Shown here piece after piece: positions 1-8,905 of a DNA stretch of 64,000 bases (the stretch's first letter is position 1; each line of letters starts with the position of its first letter). The notes beneath the pieces are model-generated. The model was not told where the DNA came from and did not search any database. It saw only the letters and a list, made by a program, of their open reading frames with translations. Source of the DNA: Arthrobacter_E sp044748305 (GTDB lineage: Bacteria > Actinomycetota > Actinomycetes > Actinomycetales > Micrococcaceae); the NCBI RefSeq assembly GCF_044748305.1, contig NZ_JBIVFT010000007.1, positions 1-64,000 on the forward strand, written 5' to 3'. The position numbers were made by a program, and so were the translations under genes.

Positions 1-1
1 C

Positions 2-97
2 GGCGCGAACGTCGGACTCGGAACCGCCCTAACCGGAGCCTTCCTCGTCCTAGGAGGAGCCGCACTGATGATCCTGCGCAAACGCCGCCAACACTGA
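2..97 (+). CDS. C-terminal fragment of a cell-wall-anchored surface protein
   Basis: Only the last 31 residues are in the window; the gene starts upstream. The tail reads as a Gly/Ala/Leu-rich hydrophobic segment (GLGTALTGAFLVLGGAALM) followed by the basic end ILRKRRQH and a stop. This is the usual end of a sortase substrate: membrane anchor plus positive tail, with the LPXTG motif expected just before the window begins. The sorting motif itself is not visible, so a plain C-terminal membrane anchor is the alternative. Confidence 0.7.
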   Translation, partial: GANVGLGTALTGAFLVLGGAALMILRKRRQH

Positions 98-111
98 CCA
101 AGCGTCTGTGG

Positions 112-149
112 TCCGTCCCGCGTTCTTCATCTGAGGTGCGCGGGACGGA
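112..149 (+). terminator. Hairpin after the surface-protein gene
   Basis: Perfect 11-bp inverted repeat (TCCGTCCCGCG at 112-122, complement at 139-149) with a 16-nt loop, 14 bases after the stop. It has no U-run, so it is a weak or Rho-assisted terminator at best. Confidence 0.5.
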
Positions 150-268
150 ACGGCAAGTGGCTTTCAGGCTCGGCCCCAGGGCCGATTCCGAGTTTGGATC
201 AGCGCGCACTGAACGTTCGCGCTGACCACCAAAGGCCGGCGCCATCGAGCAGGTGCCGGTAAGCAAAG

Positions 269-323
269 GTTCGGCCTCCGTCCTCTCAGATTCTCCTCAG
301 GGGCGGAGGCCGAACTTTTCTTT
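269..323 (+). terminator. Rho-independent terminator
   Basis: Perfect 12-bp stem (GTTCGGCCTCCG at 269-280, CGGAGGCCGAAC at 304-315) followed directly by TTTTCTTT. This is the clearest intrinsic terminator in the window. It separates the surface-protein gene from the permease operon. The 98-458 interval otherwise holds only the permease promoter region and no gene. Confidence 0.85.
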
Positions 324-458
324 GATGCGGCCTCGCTGTCCTCTGAACACGTCCGAACGAGAGAGAAAAACTTCTGCGCTCCAGGCTATTGAGTAGCTGA
401 ACACCTGTTTGATACAGTCGTTCAAATCTTCAGCCACAACGATGTGCCAGGAGTACCC

Positions 459-2000
459 ATGCAAAGCGAAACCACCTCAACCCAAGACCCGACGCTGCCC
501 GCGAAGGACAGCCCGAGCCCCGCAACAGTCGCCCGGCAGCAAACCACCGGTGGTCTCGCCGGCGGAAAACTCGGGGTCTTCGACATCGTCTTCTTCGTCG
601 TCTCAGCCGCCGCGCCGCTGACCGTCGCCGTGAGCTCCGCGCCCCTGGCCTTCCTGGTGGGAGGCATCGGCGCCCCGGGCGCGATGCTGGCCAGCGGCGT
701 CGTCCTCATCCTCTTCGCCATCGGCTTCACAGCCATGTCCCGCTTCGTCCGCAACACCGGGGCCTTCTATGCCTACGCCGCGGCAGGGCTGGGCAAACCG
801 GTCGGGGTGGGCGTCGCCTTCATCACGATCGTCGCGTACGCCTTCCTGTGCATCTGCTTCTATGCACTGCTCGGCTTCTACGCGAACCTGACCTTCACCC
901 ACCTCTTCGGGGTGAATCTGCCGTGGGGTCTCTGGTCAGTGGTCGCCGTCCTGGTGGTCGGTTTCCTCGGCTACCGCAGGATCGACGTCGGCGCCAAGGT
1001 GCTAGCGGTCCTCCTCACCGCGGAGATCACCATCCTGCTGGTCATCTCACTCGCCATTCTCGCCCAGCACGGTGCCGGAATTCCGGCCGCCACCGCCGCG
1101 AGCTTCGACCCCCGGGCCGTGTTCTTCGCCGCTGGTTCCGGTGCTCTCTTCGTGTTCGGTTTCGGCGCGTTCCTCGGCTTCGAAGGAACGGTCATCTACG
1201 CCGAAGAGGCGAAGAAACCGGAGCGCACCGTCCCGAGGGCCACCTATATCGCCATCGCCTTCCTGGCCGTCTTCTACTCCTTCACCTTCTGGGCACTCAC
1301 GGTGGCGTTCGGGGCCGACGGCGTCCTGGCCCTGGCCAACTCCGCGGACTATGAAGAGATGATGTTCATCGCCGGGAACAACGCGCTCGGAGCGTGGGCC
1401 GGCGTCGTCATGCAGATCCTCATCGTCACCAGCTTCTTCGCCAGTGTCCTGGCGTTCCACAATGCCTGTGCCCGTTACATCTTCTCCCTGGGCCGGGAGC
1501 GGCTGCTGCCGAAGGCCTTTGCCCGGACGCATCCGCGGATGTCCTCGCCGCACATCGCGAGCATCAGCCTCACCGTATTGTCCGTGGTGGCGATCATCGT
1601 CGCCGCAGCGCTCGGTTCGGACCCCTTCCTGGGCGTCGGGTTGTGGAGCTACGCCATCGGGGTGGCCGGGCTCGTCTTCTCCCAGGGGGTCGCGGCAGTT
1701 TCCGTGATCGGTTTCTTCTGGAAGGACCGGCGTGGCTACGGGGTGTGGCGCGTCGTCGTCGCCCCGATCCTCGGCGCCGCGGGTCTGCTGTCCGCCTTCG
1801 TTCTGATCGTCACGCACTTCGATCTGGTGTCCGGTGTCGAAGGACCGGTGAACTGGCTCATGATCGCGTGCGTGCCGATCGTGTTCGGTGCCGGGATCGT
1901 CGTCGGGCTCGTCATGCGGCGCCGTGCACCGGAACGGTACGCGGCCCTGACACAATCGGTGAAGATCGTGACCCGCACCCCCGAGGAGGAACCCCGATGA
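459..2000 (+). CDS. APC-family amino-acid permease
   Basis: Integral membrane transporter of the amino acid-polyamine-organocation superfamily, about 513 residues. After a polar N-terminus come roughly a dozen hydrophobic segments, beginning with the APC-like GVFDIVFFVVSAAAPLTVA. I chose ATG 459 because AGGAG lies 5 nt upstream; an in-frame GTG at 444 would add five residues. The stop overlaps the TetR start (ATGA), so permease, regulator and the P1 peptidase form one operon. The context suggests uptake of an amino acid or short peptide-like compound that the peptidase processes; the substrate cannot be read from sequence. Confidence 0.88.
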   Translation: MQSETTSTQDPTLPAKDSPSPATVARQQTTGGLAGGKLGVFDIVFFVVSAAAPLTVAVSSAPLAFLVGGIGAPGAMLASGVVLILFAIGFTAMSRFVRNTGAFYAYAAAGLGKPVGVGVAFITIVAYAFLCICFYALLGFYANLTFTHLFGVNLPWGLWSVVAVLVVGFLGYRRIDVGAKVLAVLLTAEITILLVISLAILAQHGAGIPAATAASFDPRAVFFAAGSGALFVFGFGAFLGFEGTVIYAEEAKKPERTVPRATYIAIAFLAVFYSFTFWALTVAFGADGVLALANSADYEEMMFIAGNNALGAWAGVVMQILIVTSFFASVLAFHNACARYIFSLGRERLLPKAFARTHPRMSSPHIASISLTVLSVVAIIVAAALGSDPFLGVGLWSYAIGVAGLVFSQGVAAVSVIGFFWKDRRGYGVWRVVVAPILGAAGLLSAFVLIVTHFDLVSGVEGPVNWLMIACVPIVFGAGIVVGLVMRRRAPERYAALTQSVKIVTRTPEEEPR

Positions 2001-2644
2001 TGGCCACCGTTCGCCGGCAGCAGCGTAAGCAGGAATTGCTCACCGCCACCCACCGCGTGATCAGTGAGCGGGGCATCGCAGGCGCCAGCGTGAGAGCCGT
2101 CGCCGACCGCGCGGCACTCAGTCCCGGGAGCATCCTCTACTACTTCGAAAGCTTCGAAGAACTCGTGACCGCCGCCGTGGAGAGCGCCATGGAGGAATTC
2201 GGGGACCGCCGTCGTCGTCTCCTGGACGCCGCGGCGGACCCGATCACGGGGCTCTGTCAGATGGTGGAAGCGGGCATCCCGGAACGCATCAGCGACGAAC
2301 TGCGGATCGTCTATGAGGTCTCCTCCGTGCTGCGGGACAAACCGCAGTTCCGCGCCTCGGTGGCTCTCCTGATGGACCGTCAGGTGGCGATCTACCGGGA
2401 TCTCATCCGCTGGGGCACGGAGTCGGGGGTGTTCCGGCCCGTCATGGAAGAGGCGACCATCGCCGAGAACCTGGTCGCGCTTGAGGACGCCTACGGCCTC
2501 TACCTCCTTGACCCGTCCAGCGACCGCCGCCCGCACTATGTGCGGAACGCCCTGCGGTTCGCGGAAGCCGCCCTCGGCTGCACGCTGCTCCCGGCCACTC
2601 CGGACGACACCCTTGAACCTCTCGGAAAGGACTCCACACCATGA
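1997..2644 (+). CDS. TetR-family transcriptional regulator
   Basis: About 215 residues with an N-terminal helix-turn-helix of TetR type (RVISERGIAGASVRAVADRA, then LSPGSILYYFESFEEL) and a C-terminal ligand-binding region with a TetR_C shape. It starts at ATG 1997 (MM), overlapping the permease stop by 4 nt, with GAGGAGGA just upstream. Its own stop overlaps the next ATG (2641). As the middle gene of a permease/regulator/peptidase operon it probably represses that operon in response to the transported compound. That role is inferred; the operator was not identified. Confidence 0.88.
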   Translation: MMATVRRQQRKQELLTATHRVISERGIAGASVRAVADRAALSPGSILYYFESFEELVTAAVESAMEEFGDRRRRLLDAAADPITGLCQMVEAGIPERISDELRIVYEVSSVLRDKPQFRASVALLMDRQVAIYRDLIRWGTESGVFRPVMEEATIAENLVALEDAYGLYLLDPSSDRRPHYVRNALRFAEAALGCTLLPATPDDTLEPLGKDSTP

Positions 2645-3783
2645 CGGACCAGCCCGCAGCCACTACGGGAAGCGCTCCCCGGGCCCGCGACCTCGGGATC
2701 CCCTTCGATGGGGAACCCGGACCCTGGAATGCGATCACGGACGTGCCCGGTCTGGAGGTCGGTTACGCCACGATCATCGACGACGGGCTCGCGGCCGCTC
2801 GCACAGGAGTCACGGCGATCTTCCCCCGGGGCAAGAAGGAACCCGCGGCCGTCTGCGCTGCCGGAATCTTCTCCCTCAACGGCAACGGGGAGCTGACTGG
2901 GAGGAGCTGGATCGAGGAGTCAGGACAGTTCCAGACACCCCTTGCGATCACCAATTCACACGCCGTCGGCGCCGTGCACCAAGGCATCGACCAGTGGATG
3001 GCGGAGCACGATCCGTTCACAGCGGCCCAGTGGATGCTCCCGGTGGTGGGCGAGACCTGGGACGGCTACCTGAACTCGATCAACGCGGGCCATGTCCGGC
3101 CCGAGCACGCCGCCCAGGCCATGGATGCCGCCGTCAACGGACCACTCGACGAGGGCAACGTCGGGGGCGGCACCGGGATGAACTGCTACGGCTTCAAAGG
3201 TGGAACCGGCACGGCCTCCCGAATGGTCCGTTCCGGTGAACGGGCGTGGACCGTCGGTGTACTGCTGCAGGCCAATTTCGGGTCCCGGAAGGAACTGCGC
3301 GTGGCCGGGCACAGCCTCGGCCGGGATTCGCAGCGCCCGGATCCCATGAGCACCACCGATTGGTTCGAGAAGGACACCGGGACGGTGGCGCGGGCGACCC
3401 CCGGTGCGGGAAGCGTGATCGTCATGGTCGCGACGGACGCCCCGATGCTCCCTGATCAGTGCCGGGCGCTGGCCCGTCGCGTGAGTCTCGGGCTCGCCCG
3501 GACCGGGACCACTGGAAGTCACTTCTCCGGCGACATCTTCCTGGCGTTCTCCACCGCGAATGGGGATTCGCTCGTGTCCCGGATGGGCGCGGAGACGATC
3601 GAGGTCCGCAGTACCGAGCACGTGGCCTGGGGAAACATGGATCCGTTCTACGAGGCGGTCGTCGAAGCCACCGAGGAAGCCGTTCTCAACGCCTTGGTCG
3701 CCGCCCGCGACATGACGGGCCGGAACGGGCACGTGAGCTACGCTCTGCCTCACGACGAGATCAGGCGCGCCTTCGGAGGATGA
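2641..3783 (+). CDS. P1-family (S58, DmpA/NylC-type) aminopeptidase
   Basis: Self-processing Ntn-hydrolase of the P1 family, which includes L-aminopeptidase/D-esterase DmpA, beta-peptidyl aminopeptidases and the nylon-oligomer hydrolase NylC. The 380-residue length fits. Family motifs seen: GTGMNCYGFKGGTGTASR near residue 177 and GSVIVMVATDAPMLPDQ near 257. By comparison with DmpA, autocleavage should fall between Gly257 and Ser258, making Ser258 the N-terminal nucleophile of the small subunit. No signal peptide is present, so it should be cytoplasmic. It is last in the operon with the APC permease and TetR regulator; the exact substrate is unknown. Confidence 0.88.
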   Translation: MTDQPAATTGSAPRARDLGIPFDGEPGPWNAITDVPGLEVGYATIIDDGLAAARTGVTAIFPRGKKEPAAVCAAGIFSLNGNGELTGRSWIEESGQFQTPLAITNSHAVGAVHQGIDQWMAEHDPFTAAQWMLPVVGETWDGYLNSINAGHVRPEHAAQAMDAAVNGPLDEGNVGGGTGMNCYGFKGGTGTASRMVRSGERAWTVGVLLQANFGSRKELRVAGHSLGRDSQRPDPMSTTDWFEKDTGTVARATPGAGSVIVMVATDAPMLPDQCRALARRVSLGLARTGTTGSHFSGDIFLAFSTANGDSLVSRMGAETIEVRSTEHVAWGNMDPFYEAVVEATEEAVLNALVAARDMTGRNGHVSYALPHDEIRRAFGG

Positions 3784-3805
3784 TCCCCGGAAGACGCGCC
3801 TGATC
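3759..3805. terminator. Bidirectional hairpin between convergent genes
   Basis: Perfect 11-bp inverted repeat (GATCAGGCGCG at 3759-3769, CGCGCCTGATC at 3795-3805) spanning the stop codon of the P1 peptidase gene and lying just before the purM stop. Its position between convergent genes suggests a two-way terminator; no U-run is present. Confidence 0.5.
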
Positions 3806-3822
3806 GACGGCGGTGTGAGAGC

Positions 3823-4956
3823 TCAGGCGTAATGGCCTGCCATGCGGACCGCGCCGCCGTCGACGCCCTTGGCGCCCTGCACGTAGTCCACGGTGCCGGT
3901 GAAGGCGCCGGTGTCCTCGGCGACGGTGCCCATGACCCAGGAGGGCAGGCCGCGTTCGTTCAAACGTGCGACGGCGGCATCCGCGGCCTCCGGGGAGGCG
4001 ATGGCGATCATGCCCACGCCGAGGTTCAGCGTGCGCTCCAGATCAGCCAGCGGCACATTGCCCAGCTCGGAGACGAGCTTGAAGATGGCCGGCAGCTCCC
4101 AGGTGCTGCGGTCCACCGTGGCCAGCAGGCCCTGGGGCAGTACGCGTGCCAGGTTCGCGGCCAGGCCGCCGCCGGTGACGTGGCTGAAACCGTGGATCGC
4201 GGCGGAGGAATTGACCGGGAAGGCACGTGCCAGATCCAGGCAATCTGCGGCGTACACGCGGGTGGGCTCCAGAAGCTCCTCACCCAGGGTCCGGCCCAGC
4301 TCGGAGACCTGGCGGTCCAGTTCCCAACCGGCGTGGTTGATCACGCGTCGGACCAGGGAGTATCCGTTGGAGTGCAGGCCGGAGGACGCCATGCCGATCA
4401 CCACGTCCCCGCTCTTGACCCGCTCAGGGCCGAGCAGTGCGTCGGCTTCGACCACACCGGTGGCCGCGCCCGCGACGTCGTACTCGTGCTCGCCCAGCAG
4501 GCCGGGGTGCTCCGCCGTCTCGCCGCCCACCAGGGCGGTCCCGGCGACTGAGCAGGCGGCGGCGATACCGCGGACGATGTCCGCGATGCGCTCGGGGACC
4601 ACCTTGCCGCACGCGATGTAGTCGGTCATGTAGAGCGGCTCGGCACCGACCACGACGATGTCATCCACGACCATGCCCACCAGGTCGAAACCGATGGTGT
4701 CGTGGATGTCCATGGCCTGGGCGATGGCCACCTTCGTGCCGACGCCGTCGGTGGACGTCGCCAGCAGCGGCTTCTTGTAGCTGACCAGGCGGGACACATC
4801 GAAGAGACCCGCGAAGCCGCCCACGCCGCCCAGCACGGAGGCGTTGTGGGTTGCCTTGACGGCGTCCTTCATGAGTTCGACGGCGCGGTCGCCGGCTTCC
4901 ACATCGACGCCTGCGGAGGCGTAGGTGATCCCGTTCTCGGCGGGGGAGGAGCTCAT
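3823..4956 (-). CDS. purM: Phosphoribosylformylglycinamidine cyclo-ligase (AIR synthetase)
   Basis: Catalyses the ATP-dependent ring closure of FGAM to AIR, step 5 of de novo purine synthesis. The 377-residue product shows the PurM N-terminal pattern ITYASAGVDVEAGDRAVELMK and the conserved STDGVGTKVAIAQAM, VDDIVVVGAEPLYMTDYIA and GGETAEHPG stretches, plus HGFSHVTGGGLAANLARVLP in the C-terminal half. It starts at ATG 4956, preceded by AAAGG. It lies 26 bp downstream of purF on the same strand, forming the usual actinobacterial purF-purM pair. The short C-terminal extension ending in GGAVRMAGHYA is typical of related genera. Confidence 0.97.
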   Translation of the reverse strand: MSSSPAENGITYASAGVDVEAGDRAVELMKDAVKATHNASVLGGVGGFAGLFDVSRLVSYKKPLLATSTDGVGTKVAIAQAMDIHDTIGFDLVGMVVDDIVVVGAEPLYMTDYIACGKVVPERIADIVRGIAAACSVAGTALVGGETAEHPGLLGEHEYDVAGAATGVVEADALLGPERVKSGDVVIGMASSGLHSNGYSLVRRVINHAGWELDRQVSELGRTLGEELLEPTRVYAADCLDLARAFPVNSSAAIHGFSHVTGGGLAANLARVLPQGLLATVDRSTWELPAIFKLVSELGNVPLADLERTLNLGVGMIAIASPEAADAAVARLNERGLPSWVMGTVAEDTGAFTGTVDYVQGAKGVDGGAVRMAGHYA

Positions 4957-4982
4957 GGCTGCCTTTCTGGTGTGGGTGCGGC

Positions 4983-6611
4983 TCAGGACGCGGGGCGCTT
5001 GTCAGCCTCGGTCAGGAAGTTCTCGAATTCGGAGTCGGGGCCGGGGTCGCAACCGGTGGCGGCAGCGACGACGTCGCCGGAGGCGGTCACGCGGGCCTCT
5101 TCCTCAGGTGCCACGGACTCGGCGGGAACAGTGGGAGCCTCGGACTCCTCCTCGCGCTCCAGCACGTTCTTGCCGAGGAGCTCGGGGTCCGGCAGGGCGA
5201 TGGGGTAGGTGCCCGTGAAGCAGGCCGTGCAGAGGCGCTCGCGCGGCTGATGCGTCGCTGCGATCATGCCGTCTTCGGTGATGTAGCCGAGAGAGTCGGC
5301 GCCGATGGCCTTGGCGATCTCCTCGATGGAGGCTCCGGAGGCGATCAGTTCGGCGCGCGAGGCGAAGTCGATGCCGTAGAAGCACGGCCACTGAACGGGC
5401 GGGGAGGAGATCTTGACGTGGACCTCCTTCGCCCCGGCTTCGCGGAGCATCCGCACGATGGCGCGCTGCGTGTTGCCGCGGACGATCGAGTCGTCCACGA
5501 CTACGACGCGCTTGCCACGGATCACGGATTCCAGGGCATTCAGCTTCAGGCGGATGCCCAGCTGACGGAGGGTCTGGGACGGCTGGATGAAGGTGCGGCC
5601 CACATAGGAGTTCTTCACGAAGCCGTGCGCGAACGGGATGCCGGATTCCTCGGCATAGCCGACGGCCGCCGGGGTGCCGGACTCCGGCACGGGGATCACG
5701 ATGTCCGCCTCGTGGGTGTTCTCGCGGGCCAGCTGGCGGCCCATCTCCACGCGGGATTCGTACACCGAGCGGCCTGCGATGGTCGCATCGGGGCGGGCCA
5801 GGTAGACGTATTCGAAGACGCAGCCGGCCGGGGTCGCCTTGGCGAAGCGCTGGGTACGCACGCCGTTCTCGTCGATGGCGAGGAACTCGCCGGGCTCGAT
5901 CTCACGGATGTAGCTGGCGCCCACGGTGGCGAGAGCGGACTGCTCGGACGCCACCACCCAGCCGCGCTCCAGGCGGCCGAGTACGAGAGGACGGATGCCG
6001 TAGGTGTCGCGGGCCGCGTAAAGAGTGCCTTCGTCCATGAAGACGAAGCAGAAGCCGCCCTTGATTTTCGGCAGCAGCTCCAGGGCCGTCTGCTCCAGGG
6101 TCTTCTCCGGCTCGCCTTCCAGCAGCGCCGTCACCAGGGCGGTGTCGGAGGTGTTGCCTTGCTTCATCTCGCCACTGAGATGGCCACCGGTGCGCTCCAT
6201 GATCATCTGGCGCAGTTCGGCGGTGTTGGTGAGATTGCCGTTGTGGGCGAGGGCGACCGTGCCGTTGGCCGTCGCGCCCAGGGTGGGCTGCGCGTTGGCC
6301 CAGTGGCTGGCACCTGTGGTGGAGTACCGGCAGTGCCCCACGGCCAGGTGGCCGGTCAGGGTGTTCAGGGTGGTTTCGTCGAAGACCTGGGAGACGAGTC
6401 CCATGTCCTTGTAGACGTTGATGCGTTGGCCGTCGCTCGTTGCGATACCGGCGGACTCCTGTCCGCGGTGCTGCAAGGCGTACAGGCCGTAGTAGGTCAG
6501 TTTGGCGACCTCTTCACCGGGAGCCCAGACGCCGAAGACGCCACAAGCGTCCTGGGGTCCTTTTTCGCCGGGGAGAAGATCGTGTGAGAGTTTTCCGTCA
6601 CCGCGTGCCAC
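4983..6611 (-). CDS. purF: Amidophosphoribosyltransferase
   Basis: First committed enzyme of purine synthesis: transfers the glutamine amide to PRPP to give phosphoribosylamine. The 542-residue product has an N-terminal Ntn glutaminase domain: after a 22-residue propeptide the sequence CGVFGVW begins with Cys23, the expected nucleophile after processing. The type I phosphoribosyltransferase domain carries the PRPP-binding VVVVDDSIVRGNT. The C-terminus is a long acidic tail rich in Glu and Ala, likely disordered. The start is GTG 6611, without a strong Shine-Dalgarno. purM follows after 26 bp. The annotation is secure; only the start codon is open. Confidence 0.97.
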   Translation of the reverse strand: MARGDGKLSHDLLPGEKGPQDACGVFGVWAPGEEVAKLTYYGLYALQHRGQESAGIATSDGQRINVYKDMGLVSQVFDETTLNTLTGHLAVGHCRYSTTGASHWANAQPTLGATANGTVALAHNGNLTNTAELRQMIMERTGGHLSGEMKQGNTSDTALVTALLEGEPEKTLEQTALELLPKIKGGFCFVFMDEGTLYAARDTYGIRPLVLGRLERGWVVASEQSALATVGASYIREIEPGEFLAIDENGVRTQRFAKATPAGCVFEYVYLARPDATIAGRSVYESRVEMGRQLARENTHEADIVIPVPESGTPAAVGYAEESGIPFAHGFVKNSYVGRTFIQPSQTLRQLGIRLKLNALESVIRGKRVVVVDDSIVRGNTQRAIVRMLREAGAKEVHVKISSPPVQWPCFYGIDFASRAELIASGASIEEIAKAIGADSLGYITEDGMIAATHQPRERLCTACFTGTYPIALPDPELLGKNVLEREEESEAPTVPAESVAPEEEARVTASGDVVAAATGCDPGPDSEFENFLTEADKRPAS

Positions 6612-6700
6612 TGCTCAATTATCGCATGCCGCGCGGAAGCCAAGACACTCGTGCGGGAGTGCGACGGCGGCTGCCCGCCCGGGAGGCCGGGTGAGGGGAA

Positions 6701-7066
6701 TCAGTCTTCGTCGGCTTCAGCGGCGGACGCAGCCCGGTTCTCCTCGGTGCTGAGCTCGCGGACCGTTGCGATACGGCTGTTGCGGCGCCCGATGCGGTCC
6801 AGGATGAGTGCCACCACGGCGCCGAGTGCGACGCCCACGCCCGCGAAGAGCACGGCCAGGAAACCGAACACGGTGCTGGGGTCGTAGGCGCGGCCCGGAT
6901 TGGACACTGATTGCGGGGACGGGAAGCCGAAGGCGGAGATGGCGGCCACGGCCAGGCCCACGAGACCGCCGGCCACCAGGAACGGCACATACTTCGGTGC
7001 GGTGCGCACCGTGATCTGGCGCTCTTCGAGGGAGGGTTCGCCGTGCGTGGCGCGGTCCTGCTGCAT
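6701..7066 (-). CDS. Small two-helix membrane protein
   Basis: Product of 121 residues. A charged N-terminus (EPSLEERQITVRTAPKY) is followed by a hydrophobic helix (VPFLVAGGLVGLAVAAISAF), a short loop and a second helix (TVFGFLAVLFAGVGVALGAVVALIL), then the basic IGRRNSR and an acidic tail. I recognise no catalytic motif; it resembles conserved Actinobacteria proteins of unknown function found near purine genes. It lies 89 bp upstream of purF on the same strand and may share its transcript. The function is unknown. Confidence 0.75.
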   Translation of the reverse strand: MQQDRATHGEPSLEERQITVRTAPKYVPFLVAGGLVGLAVAAISAFGFPSPQSVSNPGRAYDPSTVFGFLAVLFAGVGVALGAVVALILDRIGRRNSRIATVRELSTEENRAASAAEADED

Positions 7067-7140
7067 GCCTACAAGGGTATCCCGGATCTCTGGACGTTCC
7101 CTGCGAGCTGCCTAGGGATGCCCGCAGTCCCTCGCCGTTC

Positions 7141-7201
7141 CGCGAAGTGACAGCTTGCGCCCCTAAAACCAGGTTTTAGGGGCGCAAGCTGTCACTTCGC
7201 G
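7141..7201. repeat. 61-bp perfect palindrome (30-bp arms, 1-nt centre)
   Basis: Arms 7141-7170 and 7172-7201 are exact complements around a single A. The outer part reads CGCGAAGTGACAGC and the inner part GCGCCCCTAAAACC. It lies 17 bp after the uraH stop and upstream of the small membrane-protein gene, so it may end the uraD-uraH transcript. It is one of a set of long intergenic palindromes in this window. Confidence 0.9.
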
Positions 7202-7218
7202 TGGATGAAGTCCGGGCG

Positions 7219-7556
<338 letters not shown>

Positions 7557-7560
<4 letters not shown>

Positions 7561-8054
7561 GCCTGTACGGCTCCTTCCAGGCGCAGCACGGCGATCTGCC
7601 GCAGCTGGTCCGCCACGATGATGTCTTCTTCTTCAGGGGTGTTGCCCAGGCGCTCGTTGAGCGCGGCCAGGATCTCCTGTGCGCTGCGGCCCGCGGCGCG
7701 GATCAGGAAGACCCTGCCGAACTTGGCGTCGTAGGCGGCGTTGCCTTCGGCCAGGGCGTCCTGGACGGCGCGGTCGTTGGGGTCGACGGCGGACTGCTCA
7801 TTGCGGGAGAGCGAGGCTTCCTTGCTGTCGCCCTTCGCCCGTTCGCCGATCCGCGGGTGATGCGCCAGGGCGGACTCGAGTTCCTCGGCGGTGAATGGCG
7901 AGGCCACCGTGCCCGCGGTTTCGCTGAGCTCGCCTGAGGAGGCGTATGGCCGGGCGTCGACGACGGCCTCGATCCAGCGTTGGATGTCCAGGCTCGGGCG
8001 GACGACGGCGATGGCGTCCTCTCGGGACAGGGCGTTGAATTCCTCGAGCTTCAT
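7557..8054 (-). CDS. uraD: OHCU decarboxylase
   Basis: Converts 2-oxo-4-hydroxy-4-carboxy-5-ureidoimidazoline to S-allantoin, the step after UraH. The product is about 165 residues with the family motif HHPRIGERAKG, whose His is the catalytic one, and SRNEQSAV further on. The C-terminal half contains the FLIRAAGRSAQEILAALNERLGN region typical of the family. ATG 8054 is preferred because AGG lies at a suitable distance; a GTG at 8060 would add two residues. It is first gene of the uraD-uraH pair and supplies allantoin to the allantoinase encoded at 19703-21061. No urate oxidase gene lies in the window. Confidence 0.94.
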
Positions 8055-8063
8055 ATGCACCTA

Positions 8064-8078
8064 TTTCGCATTGCGGAA
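8064..8078. promoter_or_regulatory. Candidate operator upstream of uraD
   Basis: TTTCGCATTGCGGAA is an imperfect palindrome 10 bp upstream of the uraD start. It resembles the two boxes found upstream of hyi (TTTnnGCnnAGTGnAAA type), which may point to a shared urate/allantoin regulator of IclR type. The match is loose and the regulator is not in the window. Confidence 0.3.
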
Positions 8079-8185
8079 CTTGATTTTCAGTATGCGTAAT
8101 AATTGAACGTGCTGAGGAGCTTGGGTGTCAAGCGTCACAGGGTCCCGGGCCCCTTGCCGACGCCTCGCAGGAGAGGTGCTCTGAT

Positions 8186-8905
8186 TCAGGCGTCCGCTTC
8201 GACGGCGGTGTGCACGGTGAAGTGCTGACCGACGCGGTGGCTGATGGACCCCGGAGCGGGGCGGACGGCGTCGCCCGCGTCCGTGGACGGTGAGGCGGCA
8301 ACGACGGCGCGGCCTCCTGAGTTGACCATCGCGGCGGCGTCGCCGAGCGTTCGCAGCAGCGGCAACACCAGCAACTCCAGTTTCTGTGCCGTGACGTCCA
8401 TGCCGACGATCCCGGCCACGGAGCCGGAGCGGAACACCGGCTGGGTGAAAGTGCAGACGTATTCATCCGTGCAGAGCAGATCGATGTACGGCCCGGTGAC
8501 GTGCGGCTTTCCTGTGGAGACGGGCACCCGGAACCACTCGGCGCGCATGTAGCGGCTGACCGGCTGCGGGCTGAAGTTGGCGAGGGCGTCCACGCGCTCC
8601 ATGTCATCGCCCTGCCACCATGCGATGTAGCTGCGGTCCTCTGCGAGAAGGCCGAGATTCGCCACGAAGCCCGCACCGGCGAACGGCGAGCCGGGCTGAT
8701 GGAGGAGTTCGTCGACGGATGGGCGGATGAATTTGTCGACGGCGGTGCTGGTCACCTTAGCGGTCCTGCCCAGCCATTCGGTGGTCCGGGTGGCCCACTC
8801 GTCCAGTCGGCTTTCCAAGGTTCCGATGAGGGTGTTCAGATGCCGGATCGACTCGGGGGCGTCGTCCTGCGTGAGGGGGGTTGCTGTGGCGTCAGTGTGA
8901 GTCAT
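8186..8905 (-). CDS. Cache-domain protein
   Basis: Product of 239 residues with features of a PDC/Cache sensory domain: a helical N-terminal part (LNTLIGTLESRLDEWATRT), the SYIAWWQGDDMERVDALANFSPQP strand region, the WFRVPVSTGKPHVTGPYIDLLC segment and the typical FTQPVFRSGSVAGIVGMDVTAQKLE. There is no signal peptide or membrane helix, which is unusual because most Cache domains are extracellular; this would be a soluble cytoplasmic version. Its start overlaps the end of the GntR gene, so they are co-transcribed, and the pair diverges from a polyamine-type ABC transporter. It may bind the transported ligand; that is inference. Confidence 0.8.
   Translation of the reverse strand: MTHTDATATPLTQDDAPESIRHLNTLIGTLESRLDEWATRTTEWLGRTAKVTSTAVDKFIRPSVDELLHQPGSPFAGAGFVANLGLLAEDRSYIAWWQGDDMERVDALANFSPQPVSRYMRAEWFRVPVSTGKPHVTGPYIDLLCTDEYVCTFTQPVFRSGSVAGIVGMDVTAQKLELLVLPLLRTLGDAAAMVNSGGRAVVAASPSTDAGDAVRPAPGSISHRVGQHFTVHTAVEADA

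Noticed and set aside
1047..1955. 300-codon frame on the minus strand inside the permease gene
   Set aside because: Composition (His/Asp/Arg-rich) is that of a shadow frame in G+C-rich DNA.
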